The notes under the pieces were generated by a model. It was not told the DNA's origin, ran no database searches, and worked only from the letters and a program-made list of their open reading frames with translations. A stretch of 64,000 bases of DNA from Deltaproteobacteria bacterium (GTDB lineage Bacteria > Myxococcota_A > Polyangia > Polyangiales > Houyiibacteriaceae), in the NCBI GenBank assembly GCA_017644045.1, contig JAEPMI010000001.1:178470-242469 (forward strand). The letters run 5' to 3'. Numbering within the stretch: the first letter of the stretch is position 1; each line of letters opens with the position of its first letter. The translations under genes were made by a program, and so were the position numbers. Shown here piece after piece: positions 16,811 through 29,090 of the stretch.

Positions 16811-18463
16811 ATGAGCGGCTCCGAGCCACAGAAAGCTGGCGCACAAGGCACAGCAGAAGACCCCCTCTTGGGGCAACTCATCGCGGGTCGCTACCGCATC
16901 GAGCACCGGATCGCCGCCGGCGGTATGGGGGTGGTCTACAAGGCCCAGCAAGAACCGCTGGGCCGGCCGGTCGCGGTCAAGATCCTCCGACGTCCCGAGG
17001 ATCCGCGTCTCGACACGAGCTACGCCGACCGCTTCCTGCGCGAGGCCGCCGTCGTCGCGAACCTCAACCACCTGAACACGGTGGTCGTCTACGACTACGG
17101 CAACGATGGTCCGCACCTCTACTTCGCCATGGAGTTCCTGGAGGGGCAGACGCTGACCCAGCGGGTCTACGAGCGGGGCCCGATGGCGCCGGTCGACGTG
17201 CTCCAGGTGGGGCGCCAGATCGCCTCGTCGCTCGAGGAGGCGCACGAGCGGGGGCTGGTCCACCGCGATCTCAAGCCGGGCAACATCATGATCTGCCCGC
17301 AGCGACACGACCCACTCTTCGTGAAGGTGCTCGACTTCGGCCTCGTGAAGCTGGTCACCGAGGAGCAGGCGAAGAAGCTCACCCAGAGCGGCATCATGAT
17401 GGGCTCGCCGCGCTACATGTCGCCGGAGCAGGTCCGCGGCATCGACAACATCGACCACCGCGCCGACATCTACTCGTTCGGTGCGCTCCTGACCTTCTGC
17501 CTGGCCGGTCGGCCGCCCTTCCCCGATGGGTCGCAGTTCGAAGCGATGCGGCACCACGTGTACACCGCGCCGCCCGCGATCCGGACCCTGAACCCACGCT
17601 GCACGGTGAGCGACGAGCTCGAAGCCACCGTGCTCCGTTGCCTCACCAAGAACCCCGACGAGCGCTTCCAGTCGATGCAGGAGGTGCTCGCCGCCTTCGA
17701 GCGCTGTCCGGAAGCAGGCAGCAGGGGCCGCGATTCGGGGAGCAGCTACGACGACGGAGGCCGGACCTCCGTCGACCTGCTCCCGCCGGGCGGGAGCGTC
17801 AGCGACGAGCACGTCCCGCCGGCGCCGATGCCCGGCCCGAACCCCGAGAACGACTCTCAGATCTCTCAGATCTCGAGCTCGTGGTTCCGAAAGGCCGACG
17901 GAACCTCCCTGAGCACCGCCGGCTGGCTCGTGCGCGGCTTGATCGCCGCGACCATCGTCCTCGCCGGCGCCGCCGCGGCCTTCTTCGTGCCCCAGTTCCT
18001 CGCCCCCGAGCCGAGGGCGACTCCCCTGCCCCCGATCGCGCCACCCGTGCCCGCCGCTCCGGCGGCCCCGGGTGAGCCGGAGGGGACCGAGCCGCCGGAG
18101 GTGTCCGAAGCCGATCCGCCGACCGAAGGCGGCATGGTCATGCTCCGCCCGGTCCGGATCGTCACCGACCCCCCCGGTGCGTTGATCACGCACGAGGGAG
18201 AGACGCTCGGGACCACCCCGGTCGACCTCGAGATCGCCGAGGGCGAGCCGTGGCTGCTCTCCATCGAGCGCGCGGACCACGAGATCGAGCGGCTCCGCGT
18301 GGACGGCACACAGGATCTCATTCGGATCGAGCTGACGCCGATTCAGGTCGCGGAGGAGCGGGCGACCACGCGACGACAACCGACCGAAACGACCATGCGT
18401 CGGCGGAACGACGACGATGTCGTGAACGGCAGGACCAAGGTCATCCGCGACCCCTGGCAGTAG
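16811..18463 (+). CDS. Membrane Ser/Thr protein kinase with C-terminal PEGA domain
   Basis: The protein has 550 residues. The kinase domain spans about residues 20-290, with Gly-rich loop IAAGGMGVVYKA, VAVKILRR (catalytic Lys), HRDLKPGNIMI (catalytic loop), LDFGLVK (DFG) and SPRYMSPEQ. A disordered Gly/Ser/Pro linker leads to one membrane helix (VRGLIAATIVLAGAAAAFFV) and a Pro-rich stretch. A PEGA-type extracytoplasmic domain (IVTDPPGALITHEGETLGTTP) follows. This is a Pkn-type sensor kinase as expected in myxobacteria; the external domain may sense envelope ligands. The nearby PP2C-CNB protein is a candidate antagonist. Confidence 0.92.
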   Translation: MSGSEPQKAGAQGTAEDPLLGQLIAGRYRIEHRIAAGGMGVVYKAQQEPLGRPVAVKILRRPEDPRLDTSYADRFLREAAVVANLNHLNTVVVYDYGNDGPHLYFAMEFLEGQTLTQRVYERGPMAPVDVLQVGRQIASSLEEAHERGLVHRDLKPGNIMICPQRHDPLFVKVLDFGLVKLVTEEQAKKLTQSGIMMGSPRYMSPEQVRGIDNIDHRADIYSFGALLTFCLAGRPPFPDGSQFEAMRHHVYTAPPAIRTLNPRCTVSDELEATVLRCLTKNPDERFQSMQEVLAAFERCPEAGSRGRDSGSSYDDGGRTSVDLLPPGGSVSDEHVPPAPMPGPNPENDSQISQISSSWFRKADGTSLSTAGWLVRGLIAATIVLAGAAAAFFVPQFLAPEPRATPLPPIAPPVPAAPAAPGEPEGTEPPEVSEADPPTEGGMVMLRPVRIVTDPPGALITHEGETLGTTPVDLEIAEGEPWLLSIERADHEIERLRVDGTQDLIRIELTPIQVAEERATTRRQPTETTMRRRNDDDVVNGRTKVIRDPWQ

Positions 18464-18466
18464 CCG

Positions 18467-19567
18467 CTACTCGCCGAGGGCGTCGATGAACGTGCGGAGG
18501 GTGGCCAGCCCGTCGGCGTCGACCATCTCGGTACCGAGCGGCGGCATCTGAGTGCCGAGGGCGCGCGAGCTCGCACGGACGAAGACCGAGCTCTCGTCGG
18601 GCGACCCCGAGGCGATCCGATGAGTGGTGCCCATGAGCATCCAGGCACCGGGCACGTCGACCGCGTTGGTCGCCACGTTCGACTCCGCGAAGCTCTCGAC
18701 GCCCACGTTCGACCAGAGCTGCATGCCGGCGCGAGCGCCCGCGTTGCCGTGGCACATCCCGCAGTTGGCGTGGAGGTAGCCCATGCCCGCCGCGTAGCGG
18801 GAGTCCCCGTCGCTGGCGACGACCGCGTCCGCCACGGAGATCGTCTCGGTGAGCAGCCCGCGGGTGTTGAGCTGGTCGAGGCTGAGGCCCGCGCCCGAGT
18901 GGTTGAGCTGGATCGCGCTGAACCCGTTGATCACGTCGGCGCGGCCGGGGGACGCATGACACTCGATGCACTGCGCCTGCGACGGGATGTCGTGCTCGGT
19001 GCCGAGCACGTTGTCCATGCCGCCGAGGACCTCTTCGACGGCGGTCTGCGCCACGTTCCAGACGAAGGTCTGCATGGTCCAGAAGTCCGGGCCGCTCCCC
19101 TCTGCCATCTTCTCGAAGTAGCGGGTCTCGAGCTTGGTCTCGCCGCTGGGGGTCAGGAAGTTCTTCCAGACCCGCGTGCCGACCGGGTAAATCCAGTTGT
19201 CCGGATCGGTGGTGTCGATCTGCGAGCCGGCCGGCAACGAGATGTATCGCTGCTTGTCGAAGCCGTCGGTCCAGAGCCAGTAGCGCGGATCGAAGGGCTC
19301 GACGTCATCGGCGATGACCGTGCAGAGCGCGTCGATGTAGAGACCGGGCGGACCATTGCACGGGGTGCCGAGATCGGGCCCCGCGTCCGTGCCGACGCCT
19401 TCGTCGGGAGTATCGCTCATGTCCTCGGGGATCGAGCCGTCGTCCATCGAGACGAACTGGTCGAGTCCCGCGTCCGCAGGTGCGGAGTCATCGTCCCCAC
19501 AGGCGCTGGTCAGCAGCAGCCCTCCGAGGAGAAAAGTACAAAGGGAGGAGAGGACGAAACGCCGCAT
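18467..19567 (-). CDS. Diheme c-type cytochrome-like lipoprotein (SO2930/TIGR03806-like), second copy
   Basis: The protein has 366 residues, with lipobox TSAC (Cys23) after MRRFVLSSL and an Asp-rich linker. WLWTDGFDKQRYISLP and YPVGTRVWKNF match the N-terminal family block of the paralogue at 2988-4145. Two CxxCH motifs, CIECH and CGMCH, provide haem attachment. A C-terminal TQMPPLGT carries a possible Met ligand. It is convergent with the kinase (3 bp apart) and divergent from the TPR gene. A 19-bp palindrome lies directly before the start codon and may control expression. Confidence 0.82.
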   Translation of the reverse strand: MRRFVLSSLCTFLLGGLLLTSACGDDDSAPADAGLDQFVSMDDGSIPEDMSDTPDEGVGTDAGPDLGTPCNGPPGLYIDALCTVIADDVEPFDPRYWLWTDGFDKQRYISLPAGSQIDTTDPDNWIYPVGTRVWKNFLTPSGETKLETRYFEKMAEGSGPDFWTMQTFVWNVAQTAVEEVLGGMDNVLGTEHDIPSQAQCIECHASPGRADVINGFSAIQLNHSGAGLSLDQLNTRGLLTETISVADAVVASDGDSRYAAGMGYLHANCGMCHGNAGARAGMQLWSNVGVESFAESNVATNAVDVPGAWMLMGTTHRIASGSPDESSVFVRASSRALGTQMPPLGTEMVDADGLATLRTFIDALGE

Positions 19568-19568
19568 C

Positions 19569-19587
19569 GGTGCTATGGAATAGCACC
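19569..19587. promoter_or_regulatory. Palindrome GGTGCTAT-GGA-ATAGCACC in a divergent promoter region
   Basis: A perfect 8-bp inverted repeat with a 3-bp centre begins 2 nt upstream of the start codon (19567) of the minus-strand cytochrome gene. It covers the place where a ribosome-binding site would be, and no Shine-Dalgarno sequence is seen there. It may be a repressor operator or an RNA hairpin hiding the translation start. Confidence 0.5.
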
Positions 19588-19640
19588 CTCGGCGTGTGTC
19601 GTCGCGTCGAAGATCCAACGCTCTCAAACGGGGGACCCCT

Positions 19641-20576
19641 GTGCTCCAACGATCTCGTCGATCGCTGTTTCGACTCGCTTGTCTCGCTCTTCTTCTCCTC
19701 GCATCCGCCGGTCCCCTGGCGACCAAGACCCTGGCTCAGCCAGAGGCGGCCGTTGAGGACGATCGCGAAGAGGCCGAGACGCGCTATGACGCGAACCTCG
19801 ACCAAGCGGCACGTAGGGTCTTCCTCTCTGCGCGACAAGCGTTCGCCGCGGGTGATTACGAGGTGGCCCTCGAGCGCTTCCGTCAGGCGTACAACCTGAG
19901 CCCGCGCCCGACGCTCCTCTACAACATCGCGGCGACCCTCGACCGGCTCCGACGGGACGACGAGGCGGTCGTGGCGTTGCGGAACTACCTCGAGGCCGTC
20001 CCCGATGCCGAGGACCGCACCGAGATCGAGGCCCGGATCCGGGTGCTCGAGGAAGCCATCGCGCGCCGTGAAGCCGAGCGTCAGCCGGACGAGACCGACG
20101 GCGGCGGCGAGCCCGAGACCGAGGGCGAAGGCGAAGGCGAGGGCGAGGGCGAAGGTGAGGGCGAAGGCGACATCGGTGGCGGTGGACCCGTCACTCCGCC
20201 GCCCGACGAGGGGGGCGGCCTCCACCCGGCCATCGTGATCGCCGCGGGTGGCGCCACCCTCGTGGTCGGCGGCCTGCTCATCTGGAGCGGGCTGAACACC
20301 AACAGCCAGTGGGACGACCTGCAGAACTACGTGACCGAGCCCGGCGCCACCCTGGCCGAAGGAGAGCAGATGCTCGCCGACGTCGAGAGCGCCGAGACCC
20401 GGACCAACATCCTGATGGGCGTGACGATCGGCCTCGGCGCGACCGCGGCGGTGCTCGCCATCTTCACCGACTGGGGCGGCTCGGACGACGAAGACGAGCC
20501 GGAAGACGGATCGATCACCGTCGGCGGCGCCGCCGGCCCGAACGGCGGCATGGTCGGCCTCTCGGGGACCTTCTGA
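19641..20576 (+). CDS. TPR-containing envelope protein
   Basis: The protein has 311 residues. It starts at GTG 19641, with a GGGGGA stretch 5 nt upstream, giving a clean signal peptide ending near TLAQ. A TPR pair (residues about 50-120) includes ARQAFAAGDYEVALERFRQAYNL and LLYNIAATLDRL, typical of myxobacterial cell-envelope TPR proteins. A Gly-Glu low-complexity run (about 8 GE units) and a Pro/Gly linker precede a membrane helix (AIVIAAGGATLVVGGLLIW). The C-terminus is hydrophobic with ATAAVLAIFTDWGG. The role is unknown; a scaffold for a surface complex is plausible. The next gene follows closely. Confidence 0.75.
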   Translation: MLQRSRRSLFRLACLALLLLASAGPLATKTLAQPEAAVEDDREEAETRYDANLDQAARRVFLSARQAFAAGDYEVALERFRQAYNLSPRPTLLYNIAATLDRLRRDDEAVVALRNYLEAVPDAEDRTEIEARIRVLEEAIARREAERQPDETDGGGEPETEGEGEGEGEGEGEGEGDIGGGGPVTPPPDEGGGLHPAIVIAAGGATLVVGGLLIWSGLNTNSQWDDLQNYVTEPGATLAEGEQMLADVESAETRTNILMGVTIGLGATAAVLAIFTDWGGSDDEDEPEDGSITVGGAAGPNGGMVGLSGTF

Positions 20577-20604
20577 GATGTTTGCTTTCTCTGGCTCGAA
20601 GACG

Positions 20605-21672
20605 ATGACGATGACTCGACCCGCACTCCTCCTCGCGCTGCTCTTCGGCTGCAGCGTCTCCGACCCCTCCGTGCTCGATCCGCTCCGTGACGACGTCGAA
20701 GACGACGGCGGGATGAGCGAGGACGACGCCCAGGTCGACGTCGACATGAACCTCGACCTGCGCCAGGGAGCCGACTCGTGCGGCGACAGCGCGGCCTTCG
20801 TGATCGGTCAGCGTCAGCTCGACATCATCGTCGACACCCGGGGCCTGTCGAACCAGACCACCGTGCCGTGCGCGCCGAGCGCGGGCAACGACGCCTTCTT
20901 CGCCCTCGACGTCGTCGCGGGCGAGGTCTGGCACTTCCACCTGACCAGCGCGGGCGCCGAAGCGAGGAACCCGGTGCTCTACCTCCTCAGCGACGACTGC
21001 GACGATCGCGCCTGCATCCAGAACTCCGACTCGTGCGCCGGGACCGGCGACGAGCACTTCGCCTTCGTCGCCCCGAGCACCGGCCGCTGGTACCTCGGCA
21101 TCGACTCCGCCGAGGCGGGTGGCGGCGTCTTCCAGCTCGATGCCTTCCGCCCCGTCTGCGGTGACGGAATGCAGGAGCACGGCGAGACCTGTGACAGCGA
21201 CGAGCCGAGCGCGTGCGGCGGCGCCGGTTGCGTCAACTGCCGCTGCCGGGTCAGCCCGAGCAGCCCCGGCGAGAAGTTCCCGAACGACAACCTCTACGAG
21301 GCGAATCAGATCGATCTGGAGGGGACCGACTCCATCACGATCACCGGCGGTCTCGCCGGCCCCGGCTCGTGCGATGAGAGCACCTACCCGGACGTCTACA
21401 CCATCCTGATCAACGACCAGGAAGACCTCTCGGTGAGCCTCAACAACTTCTCGGGCACCGACTGCGCGAGCGGCGACGACGTGCCGGTCCAGCTCTCCCT
21501 CCTGACCTCGTCGGGCAGCCTCGCGCGGCCGCAGCAGAGCGACGGTAACGGCTGTGCGATCATCGACGCGGCCGACCTGCCCTCGGGCCGCTACTTCATC
21601 CACGTCGCGGATGGTCGACCGGTCGATCGCTCCGCCCTCGCCTACCAGCTCGATCTCGCGGTCGCTCCGTGA
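20605..21672 (+). CDS. Cys-rich lipoprotein with pre-peptidase-like domains
   Basis: The protein has 355 residues from ATG 20605; an ATG at 20578 adds nine residues and cannot be excluded. Lipobox LFGC (Cys16) is followed by an Asp/Glu-rich linker. Two beta-sandwich-like regions with WHFHLTSAG, GRWYLGIDSA and SGRYFIHVADG recall bacterial pre-peptidase C-terminal (PPC-type) domains. A middle Cys-rich segment CGDGMQEHGETCDS matches the myxobacterial Cys-rich C-G-D-G-x-x-x-x-G-E-x-C repeat. Probably a surface-exposed binding protein, co-transcribed with the TPR gene; no catalytic residues are seen. Confidence 0.72.
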   Translation: MTMTRPALLLALLFGCSVSDPSVLDPLRDDVEDDGGMSEDDAQVDVDMNLDLRQGADSCGDSAAFVIGQRQLDIIVDTRGLSNQTTVPCAPSAGNDAFFALDVVAGEVWHFHLTSAGAEARNPVLYLLSDDCDDRACIQNSDSCAGTGDEHFAFVAPSTGRWYLGIDSAEAGGGVFQLDAFRPVCGDGMQEHGETCDSDEPSACGGAGCVNCRCRVSPSSPGEKFPNDNLYEANQIDLEGTDSITITGGLAGPGSCDESTYPDVYTILINDQEDLSVSLNNFSGTDCASGDDVPVQLSLLTSSGSLARPQQSDGNGCAIIDAADLPSGRYFIHVADGRPVDRSALAYQLDLAVAP

Positions 21673-21683
21673 GCCGCGCGGGG

Positions 21684-21803
21684 GAGGACGCAGCGCGAAG
21701 CGCGAGGACGCACCGAGCGGCCACGCCGCGAGATCTTCAGGTTCTCGAGGGAGTGAGGATCGATTCACTCGCGACGAGCGGGGGGCTCTTGCAAGAGCCC
21801 CCC
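21684..21803 (+). ncRNA. Structured dispersed element, copy A
   Basis: About 120 bp, closely similar to 63658-63777. It contains three small conserved stems: GCGC-GAA-GCGC (21693-21703), GCGGC-CAC-GCCGC (21717-21729) and CTCG-CGA-CGAG (21768-21778). A strong terminal hairpin follows, 10 bp with a TGCA loop (21780-21803). In copy B the terminal stem differs in sequence but keeps pairing. It lies 11 nt after the lipoprotein stop and ends 18 nt before the ATG of the MopE-repeat gene, so it could terminate, process or gate translation. It may be an RNA or a REP-type repeat; which one is not settled. Confidence 0.55.
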
Positions 21804-21821
21804 AGAAAGAAAGGGTCAGTC

Positions 21822-24191
21822 ATGCGCTCGTTGCTTCTCGCGCTCGGGCTGGTGCTGGTGCATGCGCCGGCGGCGCTCGCCCTCGAGTCCTTTGCCGCGA
21901 ACCTGCCCAACCGGGCCACCGCGACCACGAGCCTGGGGGAGGAAAAGCCCTGCATCACGTGCCACAACAACCCCGACGGTGGCGATGGCTGCGTGTCGGG
22001 TGGCGGCACGCGTCCCTGCCTGAACCCCTTCGGCATGCAGTTCCGGGCCAACGGGTTCATGTGGTCGGCCTCGCTGGCCGCCATGGACGCCGACGGTGAC
22101 GGGTTCACCAACGGCCAGGAGCTCCAGGATCCGAGCGGCACGTGGGTCTTCGGCGCGCCGATCCCCGGCAACGAGGACTACGTCACCCGGCCGGGCTTCT
22201 CGACCGACAGCCCCGGCATGCACGACGACGACGGCGACGGCTACTGCTGGTTCGGTGAAGACATCGACATGAACGGCACGTGCACCGGCACGGGCGAGAA
22301 CAACGGCGAGCTGGACTGCGACGACATGGACGTCGCGATCAACTCGGCGGCGATGGAGCTCTGCACCAACCTCGAGGACGACAACTGCGACGGCCTCGAC
22401 ACGCTCGACGACCCCTCGTGCATGAGCGTGGTCGACCGCGACGGCGACAGCTACTGCCCCACCGGCCGCGACATGAACGGCGACGGCAACTGCGTGTCGA
22501 GCGCGGCGGAGATGACCGCCGACGTGGACTGCGACGACACGCGCATCACCGTCTTCCCGGGCGCGCGAGAGAACTGCACCGACACGCTCGACAACGACTG
22601 CAACGGCGTCGCCGACATGGACGACGACATGTGCCGCAACGACGTCGACAACGACATGGACGGCTACTGCCCCATCGGCACCGATCTGAACGGCGACGGC
22701 GACTGCCTCGACCCGATGGAGCTCGACTCGGGCTTCGACTGCGACGACACCAACCCGCTCCAGAACCCGGACCAGGCGGAGATCTGCACCGACACGATCG
22801 ACAACGACTGCGACGGACGACCGAACTTCGAGGACGAGGAGTGCGAGGGCTTCTTCGACGAGGATGAGGACGGCTGGTGCCCCGTCGGTCAGGACATCGA
22901 CGGCGACGGCAACTGCACCGGCGAGGGCGAAGAGGGCCCGGTCGTCGACTGCGACGACACCGACCCGCTGACCAACCCGGGCGCACCCGAGGTCTGCACC
23001 AACGGCGAGGACCAGGACTGCGATGGTGTGGGTGGCCTCGGTGACGAGGACTGCGTCGGCTACCTCGACATGGACGGCGACCGCTACTGCTTCGTCGGCT
23101 TCGACATGAACGAGGACGGCGACTGCGCGGATCCCGGAGAGATCGGCGGGGGCGAGGACTGCCGAGATGACCTGCCGGATGTGAACCCGACGGCGACCGA
23201 GGACTGCATCGACGGGCTCGACAACGACTGCGATGGCAGCTTCGACGCCTACGACTCGTTCTGCTCGGCGGACTACCTCGACTTCGACGGCGACCACTGG
23301 TGTGGGGTCGGCAACGACCTGAACATGGACGGCGATTGCTCCGACGAAGGCGAGCAGGACGGACCCGCCGACGCCGCCCCGAACGACTCGACCGTCTTCC
23401 CCGGCGCGCCGGAGAACTGCTTCGACCGCAAGGACAACGATCAGAATGGGCTCGTCGACGCCGACGACCCCTACTGCACGAACGACGTCGACGCGGACAT
23501 GGATGGCTGGTGTCCCATCGGCCAGGACCTCAACGGCGACGGCGACTGCATGGACGAAGGCGAGAACATCGGCGCCTCGGACTGTGACGAGTCGGACCCG
23601 AACCGGAACCCGGGCGTGATGGAAGCGACCGCCGGCGAGGACATGCGGGGGTGCTTCAACCGCATCGACGACGACTGCGACGGTGACGTCGACCTCTTCG
23701 ACTCGGAGTGCTTCTTCGTGCTCGACCGAGACGGCGACGGCTACTGCGGCGTCGGCGTCGACGACAACGGCGATGGAGACTGCCTCGACGTCGACGAAGA
23801 CCGGATGGGCATGGTGGGCGACTGCGATGACGCCGACCGGACCGCGTTCCCCGGAGCGTCCGAGATCTGCGACGACGGAGTCGACAACGACTGCGACGAC
23901 CGCATCGACGCCGTCGACCCGCTCTGCGGCGGCTGCGCGAGCGATGCGAGCTGCAACGACGGCGACCCGTGCACCGAGGACCGGTGCAGCGAAGACCGCA
24001 CCAGCTGCGAGAACATCGAGATTCCGATGTGCACCGCGGGTCCCGATGGCGGGATGGGCGACGGCGGAATGGACGGCGACGGCGGTGGCGGCGGCTGCGG
24101 CTGCCATGTCCCGGGTTCGGGACAGTCACCGTGGCACGGGATTTTTGCGCTCGGTCTGGTAGGCTGGATCGTCCGGCGACGTCGTCGTTAG
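21822..24191 (+). CDS. MYXO-CTERM surface protein with MopE-type metal-binding repeats
   Basis: The protein has 789 residues. A signal peptide (to about ALALE) is followed by an N-terminal module with CITCH, a Cys-rich loop and DADGDGFTNGQEL; the same module starts the next protein. Eight MopE/putative metal-binding repeats follow, of the form DCDD-x-D...NPGA-x-E-x-C...DNDCDG, each preceded by DxDGDxYCP-like Asp/Asn-rich loops that probably bind calcium or copper. The C-terminus has a Gly/Asp linker, CGCH, a membrane segment and five Arg, matching MYXO-CTERM sorting tails. It is probably anchored on the cell surface. An AAAGG-type ribosome site precedes ATG 21822. Confidence 0.85.
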   Translation: MRSLLLALGLVLVHAPAALALESFAANLPNRATATTSLGEEKPCITCHNNPDGGDGCVSGGGTRPCLNPFGMQFRANGFMWSASLAAMDADGDGFTNGQELQDPSGTWVFGAPIPGNEDYVTRPGFSTDSPGMHDDDGDGYCWFGEDIDMNGTCTGTGENNGELDCDDMDVAINSAAMELCTNLEDDNCDGLDTLDDPSCMSVVDRDGDSYCPTGRDMNGDGNCVSSAAEMTADVDCDDTRITVFPGARENCTDTLDNDCNGVADMDDDMCRNDVDNDMDGYCPIGTDLNGDGDCLDPMELDSGFDCDDTNPLQNPDQAEICTDTIDNDCDGRPNFEDEECEGFFDEDEDGWCPVGQDIDGDGNCTGEGEEGPVVDCDDTDPLTNPGAPEVCTNGEDQDCDGVGGLGDEDCVGYLDMDGDRYCFVGFDMNEDGDCADPGEIGGGEDCRDDLPDVNPTATEDCIDGLDNDCDGSFDAYDSFCSADYLDFDGDHWCGVGNDLNMDGDCSDEGEQDGPADAAPNDSTVFPGAPENCFDRKDNDQNGLVDADDPYCTNDVDADMDGWCPIGQDLNGDGDCMDEGENIGASDCDESDPNRNPGVMEATAGEDMRGCFNRIDDDCDGDVDLFDSECFFVLDRDGDGYCGVGVDDNGDGDCLDVDEDRMGMVGDCDDADRTAFPGASEICDDGVDNDCDDRIDAVDPLCGGCASDASCNDGDPCTEDRCSEDRTSCENIEIPMCTAGPDGGMGDGGMDGDGGGGGCGCHVPGSGQSPWHGIFALGLVGWIVRRRRR

Positions 24192-24212
24192 TCCTCCGGG
24201 AGGGTTGTGGTC

Positions 24213-28340
<4,128 letters not shown>

Positions 28341-28349
28341 GCGCGGGGT

Positions 28350-28486
28350 CCGACCCCGACTCCGAGAACCGACCCCGACTCCGAGAACCGACCCCGACTC
28401 CGAGAACCGACCCCGACTCCGAGAACCGACGCCGACTCCGAGAACCGACGCCGACTCCGAGAACCGACTCCGACTCCGAGAACCGC
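28350..28486. repeat. 19-bp tandem repeat array (about 7 units)
   Basis: The word GAGAACC recurs at 28364, 28383, 28402, 28421, 28440, 28459 and 28478, exactly every 19 bp, within the unit GAGAACCGACCCCGACTCC. Later units change one or two bases. It begins about 10 bp after the EGF-protein stop. There are no unique spacers. A related array lies at 29661-29806. Confidence 0.9.
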
Positions 28487-28684
28487 TCCGACGGCCTCGG
28501 GTGCACTGAACCAGTGGGAGTTGGTCTCTCGTCCTGGTCTGTTCACCGTGCCCTCGTGCTCGGCGGCGTAAAGCCTGCTCCGCCTTCGGCTACGCACCGT
28601 CGCTTCGCGACGGCAAGGGCTTGACTCCGCCTGCGCTCGAGGGCGGGGGCCTTCGGCCAGGACGAGGTGTCCACGGCGAACCCA
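28487..28684. other. Intergenic stretch between tandem array and first four-helix-bundle gene
   Basis: With the array, this makes up the 344-bp gap. It contains GC-rich imperfect inverted stretches, for example CCGTCGC-TTC-GCGACGG (28599-28615), but no ORF with support and no clear promoter. Confidence 0.5.
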
Positions 28685-29023
28685 ATGAAGGTCTATCGAG
28701 TCGCTTTGCAGATGGTCGGTGAGGTGCACACGGCGGTCTTGCCCAAGGTGCGCGTCGGCGGTGACCGCGAGATTGCCGACCAGCTGCATCGGGCGTCGCG
28801 GTCGGTCGCGCTCAACGTCGCTGAAGGGCTCGGGCTGCTGCCCGGCAAGCGGCAGCGCAATCACTTCGCCATCGCGCTCGGGTCCGCGCGCGAGACGATG
28901 GCGTGCATCGACATCGCGGTGGCGACGGGGCTCGTGAGCTCGGAGTCGGTGGCTCCGATCGCCGACCGGGTCGACCACGTGTGCGCGATGCTCTGGAAGC
29001 TCACGCGGCGAAGCGCCGCGTAG
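28685..29023 (+). CDS. Four-helix-bundle protein (S23/Avd-like), first copy
   Basis: The protein has 112 residues. It starts at ATG 28685 (MKVYRVALQMVGEV), which fits the family better than the in-frame GTG at 28667. The hallmark block DREIADQLHRASRSVALNVAEG followed by a basic loop and HFAIALGSARETMACIDIA is that of the 23S rRNA intervening-sequence (S23) four-helix-bundle family, which includes the Avd accessory factor of diversity-generating retroelements. Such proteins are small basic pentamers that bind nucleic acid. No reverse transcriptase or rRNA is nearby, so the role here is open. Confidence 0.85.
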   Translation: MKVYRVALQMVGEVHTAVLPKVRVGGDREIADQLHRASRSVALNVAEGLGLLPGKRQRNHFAIALGSARETMACIDIAVATGLVSSESVAPIADRVDHVCAMLWKLTRRSAA

Positions 29024-29041
29024 GCGAAGAGCACGCGGTGA

Positions 29042-29072
29042 AGACCCGCCGGGCACTGGGCCCGGCGGGTCT
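29042..29072. terminator. Bidirectional hairpin between convergent four-helix-bundle genes
   Basis: A perfect 12-bp stem, AGACCCGCCGGG / CCCGGCGGGTCT, with a 7-nt loop lies between the two convergent stops (29023 and 29091). It lacks a T-run but its strength and position suggest termination for both strands. Confidence 0.65.
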
Positions 29073-29090
29073 CGCGCTTCGCTACGACGC

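Noticed and set aside
20120-20172. GAGGGCGAAGGC-type tandem repeat as a regulatory element
   Set aside because: It codes in frame for the Gly-Glu linker of the TPR protein; no separate function is needed.
21780-21803. Classical intrinsic terminator
   Set aside because: The hairpin is strong, but neither strand has a T-run after it, so I list it as part of the structured element instead.
21816-24107. Long minus-strand open frame opposite the MopE-repeat gene
   Set aside because: Its composition (Val/Ala/Asp repeats) is a direct result of reading GAC/GGC-rich repeats in reverse; no start signals or homology.
28350-28486. Possible CRISPR array
   Set aside because: The unit repeats every 19 bp with no unique spacers, and no cas-like gene is nearby. 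It is a simple tandem array.
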